Assembly: GCF_000293885.2 (NCBI RefSeq)
Contig: NZ_CP010945.1
Location: 992,001 to 1,056,000 of the forward strand
DNA length: 64,000 nt
Source of the DNA: Pseudomonas fluorescens NCIMB 11764
GTDB lineage: Bacteria; Pseudomonadota; Gammaproteobacteria; Pseudomonadales; Pseudomonadaceae
Direction of reading: 5' to 3'
Part shown: piece by piece, positions 35,560-44,681 of the stretch
Layout: each line of letters begins with the position of its first letter
Numbering within the stretch: position 1 is the stretch's first letter
Program-made: the position numbers and the translations under genes
Notes under the pieces: generated by a model
What the model saw: only the letters and a program-made list of their open reading frames with translations
The model's database searches: none
Told to the model about the DNA's origin: nothing

Positions 35560-36614
35560 TGTGCAGCTCCCTGAATGATCAGGCGGGAATCGTCTTTCGG
35601 ATTGACCGTGGTCACCGAGCCGGCCTGACCGAGAATTTTCGGCATGCGCTCGCGGTAGAGGCGCAGCAGCATTTGCGGGTCGGTGCCCTGTTGTTGCGCC
35701 TTGGCCAGACTCAACACGGTAGCCGTGTCGGCTGACGCTTTGGCCAGCCGTTCACTCGCTTGAGCGTGGGCAACCTGCAACGTACGGTCGGCTTGTTCGT
35801 TGGCGGTTTGGGTGAGTTTCTCGGCTTCGGTGCGTGCGTTTGCCACGGCTTTATCGGCTTGCTGACTCGCCGTCAGCACTGCGTTGAAGGCGTTGACCGC
35901 CGGCCCCGGCAGACTCGATTGCACATCGACGCGCGCCACTTCGATACCCAGTCCCTGGCCGGTGGCCGTGAGATCCGCCAGTCGCTGATTGATGCCTTGC
36001 ACCAGATCGCCGCGCAGGCGTTCCCGTCTTTCGGCCGCCTGGCTACCCGCGCCAATCAGCTCCGGTCGCGCCACCAGAATGGTGTCCAGGTCACGGGCAG
36101 CCGTCAGCGCCACGGCGCTGCGAGTCACAAGGCGGTCCAGTGCCGGCAGCACATGTTCACCTTGAAGCACGTACGCATAGGGTTCGGTGACTTTGTAAAA
36201 AACCCGAACATCCAGTTGCACCACGCCGGCGTCACCGGTCAGCAAATAACCGGACCCGGCGAGGGCATCACTGAGCGGCGTGGCGAATGTGGCGACTCGG
36301 TCGGCCTGCAACGCGGCATCGCTGCGCAACAGATTGTCGACCCGACGCTCAATCACCCGATCGGCCGCCGGTAACAGGATGACCTGCTCGAACGGTCGCG
36401 GCCACGCCAACAGCAGGCCGGCATTCTGAATGCGATCCAGCGCGCCAAAGTGCAACACCACCGCACGATTCTGCGGATCGATTTGCCGAACATTGGAAAA
36501 TGCCCACGCCAACGCGGCCAGCACCGTCACCGCATACAGCGCGAGAAACGCCAATCGCCCGGCCTGAATCCAGGGGCTGCTCAACTCATTTGTTCCACGT
36601 GGAACCAAACTCAT
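35556..36614 (-). CDS. HflC-like SPFH membrane protein
   Basis: 352 aa. One N-terminal membrane helix (LAFLALYAVTVLAALAWAF), then an SPFH/band-7 domain (about 45-250, starting IDPQNRAVVLHFG) and a long Ala/Gln/Glu-rich coiled coil (about 250-310) like HflC. HflK/HflC form large cages around FtsH in the inner membrane; this is a paralogue in a metal operon, not the hflX-linked housekeeping pair. Overlaps both neighbours by 4 bp. Confidence 0.85.
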   Translation of the reverse strand: MSLVPRGTNELSSPWIQAGRLAFLALYAVTVLAALAWAFSNVRQIDPQNRAVVLHFGALDRIQNAGLLLAWPRPFEQVILLPAADRVIERRVDNLLRSDAALQADRVATFATPLSDALAGSGYLLTGDAGVVQLDVRVFYKVTEPYAYVLQGEHVLPALDRLVTRSAVALTAARDLDTILVARPELIGAGSQAAERRERLRGDLVQGINQRLADLTATGQGLGIEVARVDVQSSLPGPAVNAFNAVLTASQQADKAVANARTEAEKLTQTANEQADRTLQVAHAQASERLAKASADTATVLSLAKAQQQGTDPQMLLRLYRERMPKILGQAGSVTTVNPKDDSRLIIQGAAQ

Positions 36615-37651
36615 GGCTGCGACCCGGACTTGATATCGAGCGTCGGCGGACCGTCAACCAGCACTCGAAACGGCGCAGCATCGGTGCGCAGAATCAGTTT
36701 GGTACCCGGCGTAACGATGGTGCCCAAGGTGTCGAGAGAGCGCAGCAAGTTATACAGCTGCGGCGATCCGGCGTAGGCACGTCCGTAAATCTGCGCGGCT
36801 TCGACGCGGGACTGGGCTTCAATGTCGGCAGATTTGACGGTGGCATCGGCCTGAACGATTCGCGCATCCCGCTCGGCGGCGGAGCGGATTTGCGCCGCTT
36901 CGCGTTTGCCGATCGCCGTGCGTTCGGTGGCAATTGTTTCACGCTCGGCGCGCATGCGATCGACGGTGGCAGTCAGGGTTACCGACGGCAAGGTCAAACG
37001 CTCGATGCCAACTTGCAGCACGCGAACGCCATACGTGGTCAGCAATTGCTGATCGATTTGCTGGCGCAGTTGCGCTTCAAAGTCAGCAATGTGCACCTGG
37101 TTGGCATCGGTGTTCACCAGATTGGCCAGATCGAAACTGCTGGCCGTGGTTTCCAGCGCCGAGCCGACAAAGGTGCGAATCTGCCGCGCCGCTTCGTCCG
37201 GCTGATTCTGCACGGCGCGCATGAAGCGCTGCACATTGTCCGGATCACCTTGCACCTGCCACGCCACGTAAGCCTGAACGATGATGCGCAAACCGTCGCG
37301 CGTGCCCACATCCTGCAAACCACTCGACGTGGTACGCAGACGCAAATCAACAGGAATCGCCGCTTCAAAAGGTGCGGGCCAACGCCAGCCCAGCCCCGGC
37401 TCCAGCAACACCCGCGACGGATTGCCAAAGCGCGTGATGACCGTGGCTTCTCCGGAACGCACTTGCACCAGGCTCGCCGCCGCGATGGCAAACGCTACCA
37501 GCAACGCAGCCCAACCCATGCGCCGCCACGGGAAGGGACCGGCTTCTTGTGGGTCTCCGTGGTGATGATGGTGATGCCCGTGGTGATGCCCGCCGTGGCC
37601 GTGATCGTGCCCGGCGTGGTCAGCATGATCGTGAGTGTGCGACTGGCTCAT
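36611..37651 (-). CDS. HflK-like SPFH protein with His-rich N-terminus
   Basis: 346 aa. The first 31 residues contain 16 His (HDHADHAGHDHGHGGHHHG and six more in a row), followed by a membrane helix (WAALLVAFAIAAASLVQV) and an SPFH domain (about 60-240; VITRFGNPSRVLLEPGLGW) with a coiled-coil tail. The His tract would lie in the cytoplasm if the helix has HflK topology, and suggests metal (zinc) sensing, buffering or delivery to the co-encoded ATPase. Overlaps both neighbours by 4 bp. Confidence 0.86.
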   Translation of the reverse strand: MSQSHTHDHADHAGHDHGHGGHHHGHHHHHHGDPQEAGPFPWRRMGWAALLVAFAIAAASLVQVRSGEATVITRFGNPSRVLLEPGLGWRWPAPFEAAIPVDLRLRTTSSGLQDVGTRDGLRIIVQAYVAWQVQGDPDNVQRFMRAVQNQPDEAARQIRTFVGSALETTASSFDLANLVNTDANQVHIADFEAQLRQQIDQQLLTTYGVRVLQVGIERLTLPSVTLTATVDRMRAERETIATERTAIGKREAAQIRSAAERDARIVQADATVKSADIEAQSRVEAAQIYGRAYAGSPQLYNLLRSLDTLGTIVTPGTKLILRTDAAPFRVLVDGPPTLDIKSGSQP

Positions 37652-39606
37652 TTGGCAGCTCCTGGCTGAGCAGTTGGACGCGACGGCGCGGGATCAGCCG
37701 GCAGCGTGAACGTTCGGAGGTCGATGGTCGGCGCGTTGTTGCTGCCGCCCAAGCGATGGTCGAGAACCAGCAACCGGGTATTGGCCAGTCCTTGGGAAAG
37801 CTGGCTGAAATACTGCTCCAGCACGAAAGCCTGGCCAGCGCTGGCATAGGCTTTTCGCTCGGCGCTGAATTTCAGATCGGCTGCTTGCGCAGCTGCATTG
37901 ATTTCACGAGCGTTGGCCGTCGCCTGATCACGAGCGATGCTGGCCTGTAATTGCGCCTGATTGGTCGCCTCTGCCGCTGCACCGCGTTCGCGTGAGATCA
38001 GCGTCTGTGCGCCAATCTGTGCCGCTTGCACGCCGTGATAAGCGTTGGCGGCGCCGGCCGGTGGATGAATCGCTTCGACCACGGTCGCGAGAATCTCCAC
38101 GCCACTGCCAAGTGTTTGCAAGTCCGCCTGTACGGCGCGGCCTATCTCTTCGGCAAGCCCTACCCGGTCCTCACCGAGCAAACCGTCGAGGGTTCGCGAG
38201 GCGAAATCATGAACCAGAATCCGGCTGGCAGTGCTGCGGATCAGCGCCGGGACATCGGCATTGTTGTAGGTTGCGGCCAACGCGGCTTGATCCGACAGGC
38301 CGATGCGGTAAACGAACCGCACGTCCATGTTGACGATCTGGAAGCTCTGCTTGTCGGCACGGCTGCTGGCGATGACCTGGGATTTGTCATTCACATGGCT
38401 GGCGTCCCACAAGCGATTGGCAACTGCGGGCGCCGGACCTTCAGCGGGTGCCGGCGCAATGGGGGCCGCCGCTTCGCCGACACTCGTGGCCAACTCATGG
38501 ACCACGCCATTCTCGACACTCAGCACTCGGCCCAGCGGCCACGGCAGGCCCGCGTGCAAGCCGGGACCGAACACCTCCACCGGTTTGCCGAAGCGCTCAT
38601 AGATGCCCCGCCCTTGCAGGGGTATTTCGTGAATGCCGGTCAGCGACCAACCGACAAGGGTGACCACCGCCAGCACCGGCACAAACGCGCGACGCATGTA
38701 GGTGAACGCCCAGATTTGCCGCAGATCGATGCCGAAGCGGTTATGCAATTCATGCTGCAACGCCAACAGCGGTTGTGGTGGCCAGCGCAGCATGTCGGCG
38801 ACGAAGCTTCGGGCGAGCAAGGCAGGTTCCAGTTGTTCGCGTCGGGGACTGAACAATGACAGCGCGGCTCGCAGCAACAGTTCCACCGCGACGAGCCCCG
38901 GCAGTAGCCCGACCAGCACCGCCAGTCGCACCGGCCAGACGGAAACCTCGCTGCTGAACAACAGACACAACGCGCTCAACACCAGACTGATGATTGCCAC
39001 GCGAGTCAGCTGGGCCAACTGCCCCGCTTCAGGCCACTGGGCCACGTTTTCCTGGGCAAACTGCCGCTCCAGTACCAGCAAACCGAAGGCCAGCAGCAAT
39101 GACAGCGCAGCACCGACATTGGCCGAAAAGCCTGGCGCGGCAGAGGGCAGCGCAAGATTCCAGACCTGGTTGATGCTGAACAGCGCCAACAACGCCCAGC
39201 CGCCGAGCCACAGCGTCGGGGCGCCGATCTGCGCCAGCATCCGTGTCCATCGTTGGCTGATACGCTCCAGCAGCTGTTCATACCAGCCCACCGGAGCGTC
39301 AACGACTTCGATCTCCACCGGCAGCGCTGGGGGATTCATCGCCCGTGCGCGCCATTGCGTCACCCACCACGCCGATTGCAGCCCGGCAATCAGCACCAGC
39401 AGACCGGCGCTCTGATTGACCAGCAACGCTGGCCAAAGCGACTGTGGCGCAAACAGCCCGGCAAAAACCGCCAGCACCAGCCCTGTCGCCACGAGTGCGC
39501 CGAGACCGATTGCCAACTGCCGCAATCGTCGCCCTTGAAAGACTGCCTGCTGAAAGCGCGGCAGCCCGGCTACCGCTGTTCCCTCAATTTCGAGATCGAC
39601 TTGCAT
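37648..39606 (-). CDS. Large polytopic SPFH (HflK-like) protein
   Basis: 652 aa from the ATG at 39606 (MQVDLEIEGTAVAGLPRFQQ). Several membrane helices in the first about 300 residues (for example LAIGLGALVATGLVLAVFAG and LWLGGWALLALFSINQVW), one more near 320-340, then an SPFH domain (about 355-560; LQGRGIYERFGKPVEVFGPG) and a coiled coil rich in Ala, Gln and Arg. Twice the length of a normal HflK because of the polytopic part. First gene of the four-gene SPFH/ATPase operon; the upstream frame to 39750 crosses the promoter and is rejected. Confidence 0.83.
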   Translation of the reverse strand: MQVDLEIEGTAVAGLPRFQQAVFQGRRLRQLAIGLGALVATGLVLAVFAGLFAPQSLWPALLVNQSAGLLVLIAGLQSAWWVTQWRARAMNPPALPVEIEVVDAPVGWYEQLLERISQRWTRMLAQIGAPTLWLGGWALLALFSINQVWNLALPSAAPGFSANVGAALSLLLAFGLLVLERQFAQENVAQWPEAGQLAQLTRVAIISLVLSALCLLFSSEVSVWPVRLAVLVGLLPGLVAVELLLRAALSLFSPRREQLEPALLARSFVADMLRWPPQPLLALQHELHNRFGIDLRQIWAFTYMRRAFVPVLAVVTLVGWSLTGIHEIPLQGRGIYERFGKPVEVFGPGLHAGLPWPLGRVLSVENGVVHELATSVGEAAAPIAPAPAEGPAPAVANRLWDASHVNDKSQVIASSRADKQSFQIVNMDVRFVYRIGLSDQAALAATYNNADVPALIRSTASRILVHDFASRTLDGLLGEDRVGLAEEIGRAVQADLQTLGSGVEILATVVEAIHPPAGAANAYHGVQAAQIGAQTLISRERGAAAEATNQAQLQASIARDQATANAREINAAAQAADLKFSAERKAYASAGQAFVLEQYFSQLSQGLANTRLLVLDHRLGGSNNAPTIDLRTFTLPADPAPSRPTAQPGAAK

Positions 39607-39641
39607 ACCACCCCAGTGTTTTCTTTGCCCAAGTCGCAATT

Positions 39642-39656
39642 CGTTACGATATAACG
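39642..39656. promoter_or_regulatory. Zur-box-like palindrome upstream of the SPFH/P-type ATPase operon
   Basis: CGTTA-CGATA-TAACG, and the symmetry extends to TTCGTTA/TAACGAA (7-bp perfect arms, N5). It lies 36 bp from the start of the first SPFH gene, the same placement and spacing as the sites near zigA and folE2. The divergent lpd gene is 165 bp away. Confidence 0.65.
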
Positions 39657-39821
39657 AAAGTCGTGAAATTTTTGTACTAATCGCTCTATCTGAAGATGCC
39701 CAACCTGTCGCTTGGCTGAAGCCTTGACCGAAACACCGATGAGCGCACATATTACGCTCGTAATTTTATCTGCGGACTACGTTTATCCAGCCCGATTCCC
39801 ATTTAATCCAGGAGCAAATCC

Positions 39822-41222
39822 ATGAGCAGCTATGACATCGTGATTCTGGGCGGAGGCCCCGGCGGTTACAACGCAGCAATCCGCGCCGGCCAGCTGGGCC
39901 TGAAAGCCGCTTGCGTGGAAGGCCGCGCGACCCTCGGCGGCACCTGCCTGAACGTCGGATGCATGCCGTCCAAGGCGCTGTTGCATGCTTCCGAACTGTA
40001 CGACGCAGCCATGGGTGCGGAATTCGCCAATCTGGGGATCGAGGTCAAACCCACGCTCAACCTTGCGCAAATGATGAAGCAGAAGGATGAAAGCGTGACC
40101 GGGCTGACCAAGGGCATCGAGTTCCTGTTTCGTAAAAACAAGGTCGACTGGATCAAGGGATGGGGGCATATCGACGGCCCGGGGAAAGTCACGGTAACGG
40201 ATAGCCAGGGTGGCAAGACCGAGTTGAGCGCCAAGGACATCATCATTGCCACCGGGTCCGAGCCCACTCCCCTGCCCGGCGTAGAGATCGACAACCAACG
40301 CATCCTTGATTCCACAGGTGCGCTGTCTTTATCCGAAGTGCCAAAACATCTGGTGGTGATTGGCGCCGGGGTCATCGGCCTGGAGTTGGGTTCGGTGTGG
40401 CGGCGCTTGGGCGCACAAGTGACGGTGGTCGAATTTCTCGACCGGATCTGCCCCGGCGTGGACGGTGAAGCGGGCAAAACGCTGCAGCGTTCGTTGAGCA
40501 AGCAAGGCATCAACTTCAAGTTGAGTTCGAAAGTCACCAGCGCCACTACCTCGGCAAATGGCGTGCAACTCAGCGTTGAACCGGCAGCCGGTGGCACTGC
40601 CGAAGGGCTGGAAGCCGATTACGTGCTGGTGGCCATCGGGCGTCGGCCTTACACCCAGGGCTTGGGGCTGGAAAACGTCGGACTCACTACGGATAAGCGC
40701 GGCATGCTTGCCAACAAGGGCCACCGGACTGAAGCGGCCGGCGTGTGGGTAATTGGCGATGTCACCTCCGGGCCGATGCTTGCGCACAAGGCTGAAGATG
40801 AAGCCATGGCCTGCGTCGAGCAGATCGTCGGCAAAGCCGGCGAGGTCAATTACAACCTGATTCCCAACGTCATTTACACCCGACCGGAGCTGGCCAGCGT
40901 CGGCAAGACCGAAGAGCAACTCAAGGCTGAAGGCCGGGCCTACAAAGTCGGTAAATTCCCGTTCACCGCCAACAGCCGGGCGAAGATCAACCACGAGACC
41001 GAAGGCTTCGCCAAAGTGCTGGCCGACGAGCGCACCGACGAAATTCTCGGTGTGCACCTGGTCGGCCCGAGTGTCAGTGAAATGATTGGCGAATACTGCG
41101 TGGCCATGGAGTTCAGCGCCTCGGCGGAAGACATCGCACTGACGTGTCATCCACACCCGACGCGTTCCGAGGCGTTGCGTCAGGCGGCGATGAATGTGGA
41201 GGGGATGGCGACTCAGATGTAG
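39822..41222 (+). CDS. lpdA: Dihydrolipoyl dehydrogenase
   Basis: 466 aa FAD-dependent disulfide oxidoreductase that reoxidises lipoamide in 2-oxoacid dehydrogenase or glycine-cleavage complexes. FAD motif ILGGGPGGYNAAIRAG, redox-active disulfide GGTCLNVGCMPSK, NAD motif VVIGAGVIGLELG and the C-terminal His-Glu pair in CHPHPTRSEALRQ are all intact. It stands apart from 2-oxoacid dehydrogenase genes, so it is a free-standing isozyme like lpd3 of P. aeruginosa. Good AGGAG ribosome site. Confidence 0.93.
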   Translation: MSSYDIVILGGGPGGYNAAIRAGQLGLKAACVEGRATLGGTCLNVGCMPSKALLHASELYDAAMGAEFANLGIEVKPTLNLAQMMKQKDESVTGLTKGIEFLFRKNKVDWIKGWGHIDGPGKVTVTDSQGGKTELSAKDIIIATGSEPTPLPGVEIDNQRILDSTGALSLSEVPKHLVVIGAGVIGLELGSVWRRLGAQVTVVEFLDRICPGVDGEAGKTLQRSLSKQGINFKLSSKVTSATTSANGVQLSVEPAAGGTAEGLEADYVLVAIGRRPYTQGLGLENVGLTTDKRGMLANKGHRTEAAGVWVIGDVTSGPMLAHKAEDEAMACVEQIVGKAGEVNYNLIPNVIYTRPELASVGKTEEQLKAEGRAYKVGKFPFTANSRAKINHETEGFAKVLADERTDEILGVHLVGPSVSEMIGEYCVAMEFSASAEDIALTCHPHPTRSEALRQAAMNVEGMATQM

Positions 41223-41233
41223 CAAATATCAAA

Positions 41234-41306
41234 AAAGATCGCAGCCTTCGGCAGCCCCTACAGGATATGAGTACGACAGTAGGAGCTGCCGAAGGCTGCG
41301 ATCTTT
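41234..41306. repeat. Long inverted repeat / bidirectional terminator
   Basis: A perfect 22-bp inverted repeat (AAAGATCGCAGCCTTCGGCA..., arms 41234-41255 and 41285-41306) separated by 29 bp, between the convergent lpd and Lrp-type genes. REPIN-like; its core is shared with the hairpin at 18949. Confidence 0.8.
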
Positions 41307-41310
41307 GCGT

Positions 41311-41784
41311 TCAAGTTGGCAAATGCTCCAGCGGCAACGCCCCCGGTGTTTTCACCGTGTGAATCGCAAAGTTGCTGCGGATATCGCTCACGCCCGGCAA
41401 TTTCAGCAATCGTCCGGTGAGAAAGCGGTCGTACGCACGTAGATCCGGCACCACCACCTGCAGCAAAAAATCCGATTCCCCTGATACCAGAAACGCAGAA
41501 ATCACCTCGGGCAACGCTGTCACGGCCAGACGGAAAGACTCGGCCTGTTCGTCGTTGTGACGCTCAACCTTGACCCCGACAAACACCGTCAGCCCAAGCC
41601 CGACTTCATCGCGATCCAGATTGGCCTGATAGCCGCGAATCACCCCGGCCTCTTCAAGCATTCGTACCCGACGCAAGCAAGGCGACGCGGACAGACCGAT
41701 CTCGTCAGCCAGTTGCACGTTGCTCAGCCGACCATCCCGTTGCAGGGCTGCGAGAATCTTGCGGTCGTAGGCGTCCAGTTTCAT
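41311..41784 (-). CDS. Lrp/AsnC-family regulator
   Basis: 157 aa. N-terminal HTH (DAYDRKILAALQRDGRLSNV, then LADEIGLSASPCLRRVRMLE) and a C-terminal RAM/AsnC ligand-binding domain (EVISAFLVSGESDFLLQVV). Such proteins sense amino acids. It is divergent from a LysE-type exporter, so it probably controls amino acid export, in the manner of LysG/ArgP-LysE pairs. Confidence 0.9.
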   Translation of the reverse strand: MKLDAYDRKILAALQRDGRLSNVQLADEIGLSASPCLRRVRMLEEAGVIRGYQANLDRDEVGLGLTVFVGVKVERHNDEQAESFRLAVTALPEVISAFLVSGESDFLLQVVVPDLRAYDRFLTGRLLKLPGVSDIRSNFAIHTVKTPGALPLEHLPT

Positions 41785-41927
41785 TTTTGGCAGATCCTGA
41801 TGGCTTAGTGATCATTCAATGGCAGGTTATGCCAACCCAAGACGATTGAGAAGCAAACTACGCAACCACCTGCCCTGACTTTCCGCCCTAGACTGACCTA
41901 CCGAATCAACAACGAATGGGGTGCATC

Positions 41928-42557
41928 GTGGCAGGACTCTGGCTGTTTTTCATGGCGCTGGCGGTGGTTTACCTGTTGCCGGGCCCGGACATGATTCTGC
42001 TGCTGCAGACAGGCGCACGCCAAGGCAGAGGGGCGGCGCTGGCGACAGCAGTGGGCTTGGGCATCGCACGGGGTTGCCACGTGTTACTGGCGGCATTGGG
42101 GCTGGCGGCACTGTTCAAGGCTGCGCCCTGGACCTTCGACGTCGTGCGCCTGGCGGGGGCCGCGTACCTGTTATGGATCGGCATTCAGTGCTTGCGAACC
42201 ACGATGCTGCCCAACCTGGACGACGCGGGTGCAGCCTGTGGAAAACCACGTTGGCGCGAAGCGATCCAGCGCGGTCTACTGACTAACCTGCTTAACCCCA
42301 AGGCGCTGTTGTTCTGCTCGGTGCTGTTGCCGCAGTTCATCAATCCGCACGCAGGGTCGGTGCTCGCGCAATTCGCGACCCTGGGTGTTGTGCTGGTCGG
42401 CGTCGGTTTGTTGTTCGACAGCGCCTACGCCTTGGCTGGCGCCGCGCTTGGCCGCTGGCTGCAACGCAGTCCTTCGGCCCAGCGCTTCCAGCAATGGCTG
42501 TTTGGCAGCCTGTTGATCGGTTTTGCGGTGCGACTGACTTTTGTTCAACAGGCCTGA
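41928..42557 (+). CDS. LysE/RhtB-family amino acid exporter
   Basis: About 209 aa, six membrane helices, with the family motif LLPGPDMILLLQTGARQGR near the start and LLNPKALLFCSVLLPQF in the middle. Likely exports an amino acid or derivative. The GTG at 41928 has a G-rich ribosome site in front; an ATG at 41916 would add four residues. Divergent partner of the Lrp-type gene. Confidence 0.87.
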   Translation: MAGLWLFFMALAVVYLLPGPDMILLLQTGARQGRGAALATAVGLGIARGCHVLLAALGLAALFKAAPWTFDVVRLAGAAYLLWIGIQCLRTTMLPNLDDAGAACGKPRWREAIQRGLLTNLLNPKALLFCSVLLPQFINPHAGSVLAQFATLGVVLVGVGLLFDSAYALAGAALGRWLQRSPSAQRFQQWLFGSLLIGFAVRLTFVQQA

Positions 42558-44681
42558 TTACTGGCGCGCCTTACGCTTGTGACGATTGACCAGCAACAGC
42601 GCGAGCGCGGTAAACACCAATACACCGCCCACTTCCAGCCACTTTTTGTACGGCCGTAGCGTCGCCCGGATCGGACTCAACGCCTGGGTGACGTAACGTT
42701 TGTCTGCGTTCTGGAAGTCCGGATAAGGGCATCGCTCGCCGAAGAATAGTGCCCAATCCACGTAGGGGCCTTCTTTGACGTAGCGTTGATAGAAGGCACT
42801 TTTCTGCTCCTGATCAGTGTTCCACCCTGTCGCCGCACACAACACCGCCGCAAAGGCCTGACTGGTATGAGGCAGGTGATCGGCAGCGCGGCTGGCCAAG
42901 GCATTGGCGACATAACGGTAGTGGAAACGCTGATCGGGTTGAGCAGCGCTGGCGTGCTGACGCTTGACCTCCTCTTCAGCCACCAGGGGACCGACCTTGA
43001 GTTCGGTGCTTTCAAGGCTGTAGTTACCACCGAACGTGGCATAGTCCGGCGCCATTTCGTATCCCAGGATATCCATCCCCCACTCGCGAGCGATCTTCGC
43101 AGCGTTGAACAAAGCCTCGGCACGACGGGTTGGCCACCAAGCGGACTCGGCTTCCTGGCGCAACTGACCATAAGCCTTTGCCTTGTTTTGCAGTTCAGCA
43201 TCGCCGAAGTACGCCGGCGCTTCATCGTAACGCTCTTCACGCAGCAATCGCCGCCCCAGCAAGTTGCGCAACTTCGCCGCCACCGGCAACGGCACATAGT
43301 TGTCGCGATCCTGCTGAGTCAGCGCCGGCGGTGCGGGCACCTGAGTGTCGACGTAATGCTTGAGCTCATCGACAGTCAACACACGCTCGGCGACGGTCGC
43401 GGCGTCGAACCAGTAAATGTCGTTGCTGCGATAAAGCTGATCGAACGCTTGCAGATAATCCCCGCGTTGCAACGCCAGGATTGCGCTTTCGCCTTCGACC
43501 CGGCACTTGGGCTGAAGCGTTTCAAAGTCCCAGTCAGGCGTTCGCCGCTCACCCCAGGATTCATTCTGCGCAAAGGCCTGGGCCGCTTTGGCGTATGCCG
43601 CGGCGGCGGCGGTTTTATCGCCCTCGCGCATCGCCAGTTTCGCCCGCAGCCACCACGCCAGGCCACCGTCGCCGGCGTGTTCCAGAAAAGCTTTGGCGCT
43701 GGCGTAGTCGCCCTGTTGATAATTCACCGCCGCCAGTCGATCGGCGTTATCCAGGCTGCCGCGGGTGCTGGCTTGCAGCAGCTTGATCAGTTTTTGTTCG
43801 TTCGGCGGTTGATCACCAAATGACCAACCCAACCGGCTGATCAGAGACGCCGTGATCAGTTGCTGTACCGGTTTGCCTTCAAGCAATGCGGCCAGTTGCT
43901 CGTCAGGCATCGCCGCCAGATCCGCCACCAACAGTTTCAGCGAGGTGTAACCCACCGCCGAACCGTGGAGGTTTTGCGTGGCATAGAGCTCAATGGCTCG
44001 GTTCCAGTCACCCGCCGTGCGCGCCACGCGTGCTTCTTCGCCGAGGCTGGCAACGCCCAGTTCCAACGGGTCGCTGAAACCGTCAATGCTCAGTTGCCGA
44101 GCCTGCTCGAACGCTTTGCGCGATGGCGTCAGCAGGTCGGGCTTCGCGTCCGCTTCGGCGCTCATGACAAACAGCGCGCGGCCCAGCGAATACGCGGCCC
44201 AGGTGCTGCGTAACGCGCGCTGATCCGCAGGTAGCGCCAGCACTTTCTGGAAGTACTCGGCGGCCAATCCAGGGTCACCCGCGTTGAACGCCACGGCGCC
44301 CGCGAGATAGAGCACGAGTTCAGTCGGCAGACTCGCGCCCTGTGCTTCTACCTGATGAGCATCGGTCAAACTGCGCAACTGTTTGACCTGCGCTTGCTGT
44401 TCCACGGTCAAACCAGCCTGCTCGGCCTTGTCCCGCTGCTCGGCATAGTCGGTCGCGTCCAAGCTGTTGTAGACGACTTCGGTGACGTTCTTCAGACCCG
44501 CAATCGCATGCCCGAGACGATTGATCTCGAACCGGAAGTTGCCTTCCGGCAACTCCGCCAGCGACTGGCCCCGGTTGTCGAGCAGACGCATGGGGAAATC
44601 CGGCCCGCAGGCCAATGCCGAACCCAGCGGCAAGCTGAGGCTCAGGCAGAGCAAATGGCGGGGCCAGTTACGGGTGAACAT
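42558..44681 (-). CDS. Large exported protein with TPR-like repeats and C-terminal anchor, unknown function
   Basis: 707 aa from the ATG at 44681, which has a perfect AAGGAGG ribosome site. Signal peptide HLLCLSLSLPLGSALA followed by CGPDFPMRLLDNRG. The middle is alpha-helical and Ala/Leu-rich with TPR-like units (AAEYFQKVLALPADQRALRS, KTAAAAAYAKAAQAFAQ). The C-terminus has one membrane helix (VGGVLVFTALALLLVN) and a basic tail. Its start overlaps the lipoprotein gene by 14 bp, so the two are co-translated and may act together in the envelope. I know no function. Confidence 0.78.
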   Translation of the reverse strand: MFTRNWPRHLLCLSLSLPLGSALACGPDFPMRLLDNRGQSLAELPEGNFRFEINRLGHAIAGLKNVTEVVYNSLDATDYAEQRDKAEQAGLTVEQQAQVKQLRSLTDAHQVEAQGASLPTELVLYLAGAVAFNAGDPGLAAEYFQKVLALPADQRALRSTWAAYSLGRALFVMSAEADAKPDLLTPSRKAFEQARQLSIDGFSDPLELGVASLGEEARVARTAGDWNRAIELYATQNLHGSAVGYTSLKLLVADLAAMPDEQLAALLEGKPVQQLITASLISRLGWSFGDQPPNEQKLIKLLQASTRGSLDNADRLAAVNYQQGDYASAKAFLEHAGDGGLAWWLRAKLAMREGDKTAAAAAYAKAAQAFAQNESWGERRTPDWDFETLQPKCRVEGESAILALQRGDYLQAFDQLYRSNDIYWFDAATVAERVLTVDELKHYVDTQVPAPPALTQQDRDNYVPLPVAAKLRNLLGRRLLREERYDEAPAYFGDAELQNKAKAYGQLRQEAESAWWPTRRAEALFNAAKIAREWGMDILGYEMAPDYATFGGNYSLESTELKVGPLVAEEEVKRQHASAAQPDQRFHYRYVANALASRAADHLPHTSQAFAAVLCAATGWNTDQEQKSAFYQRYVKEGPYVDWALFFGERCPYPDFQNADKRYVTQALSPIRATLRPYKKWLEVGGVLVFTALALLLVNRHKRKARQ

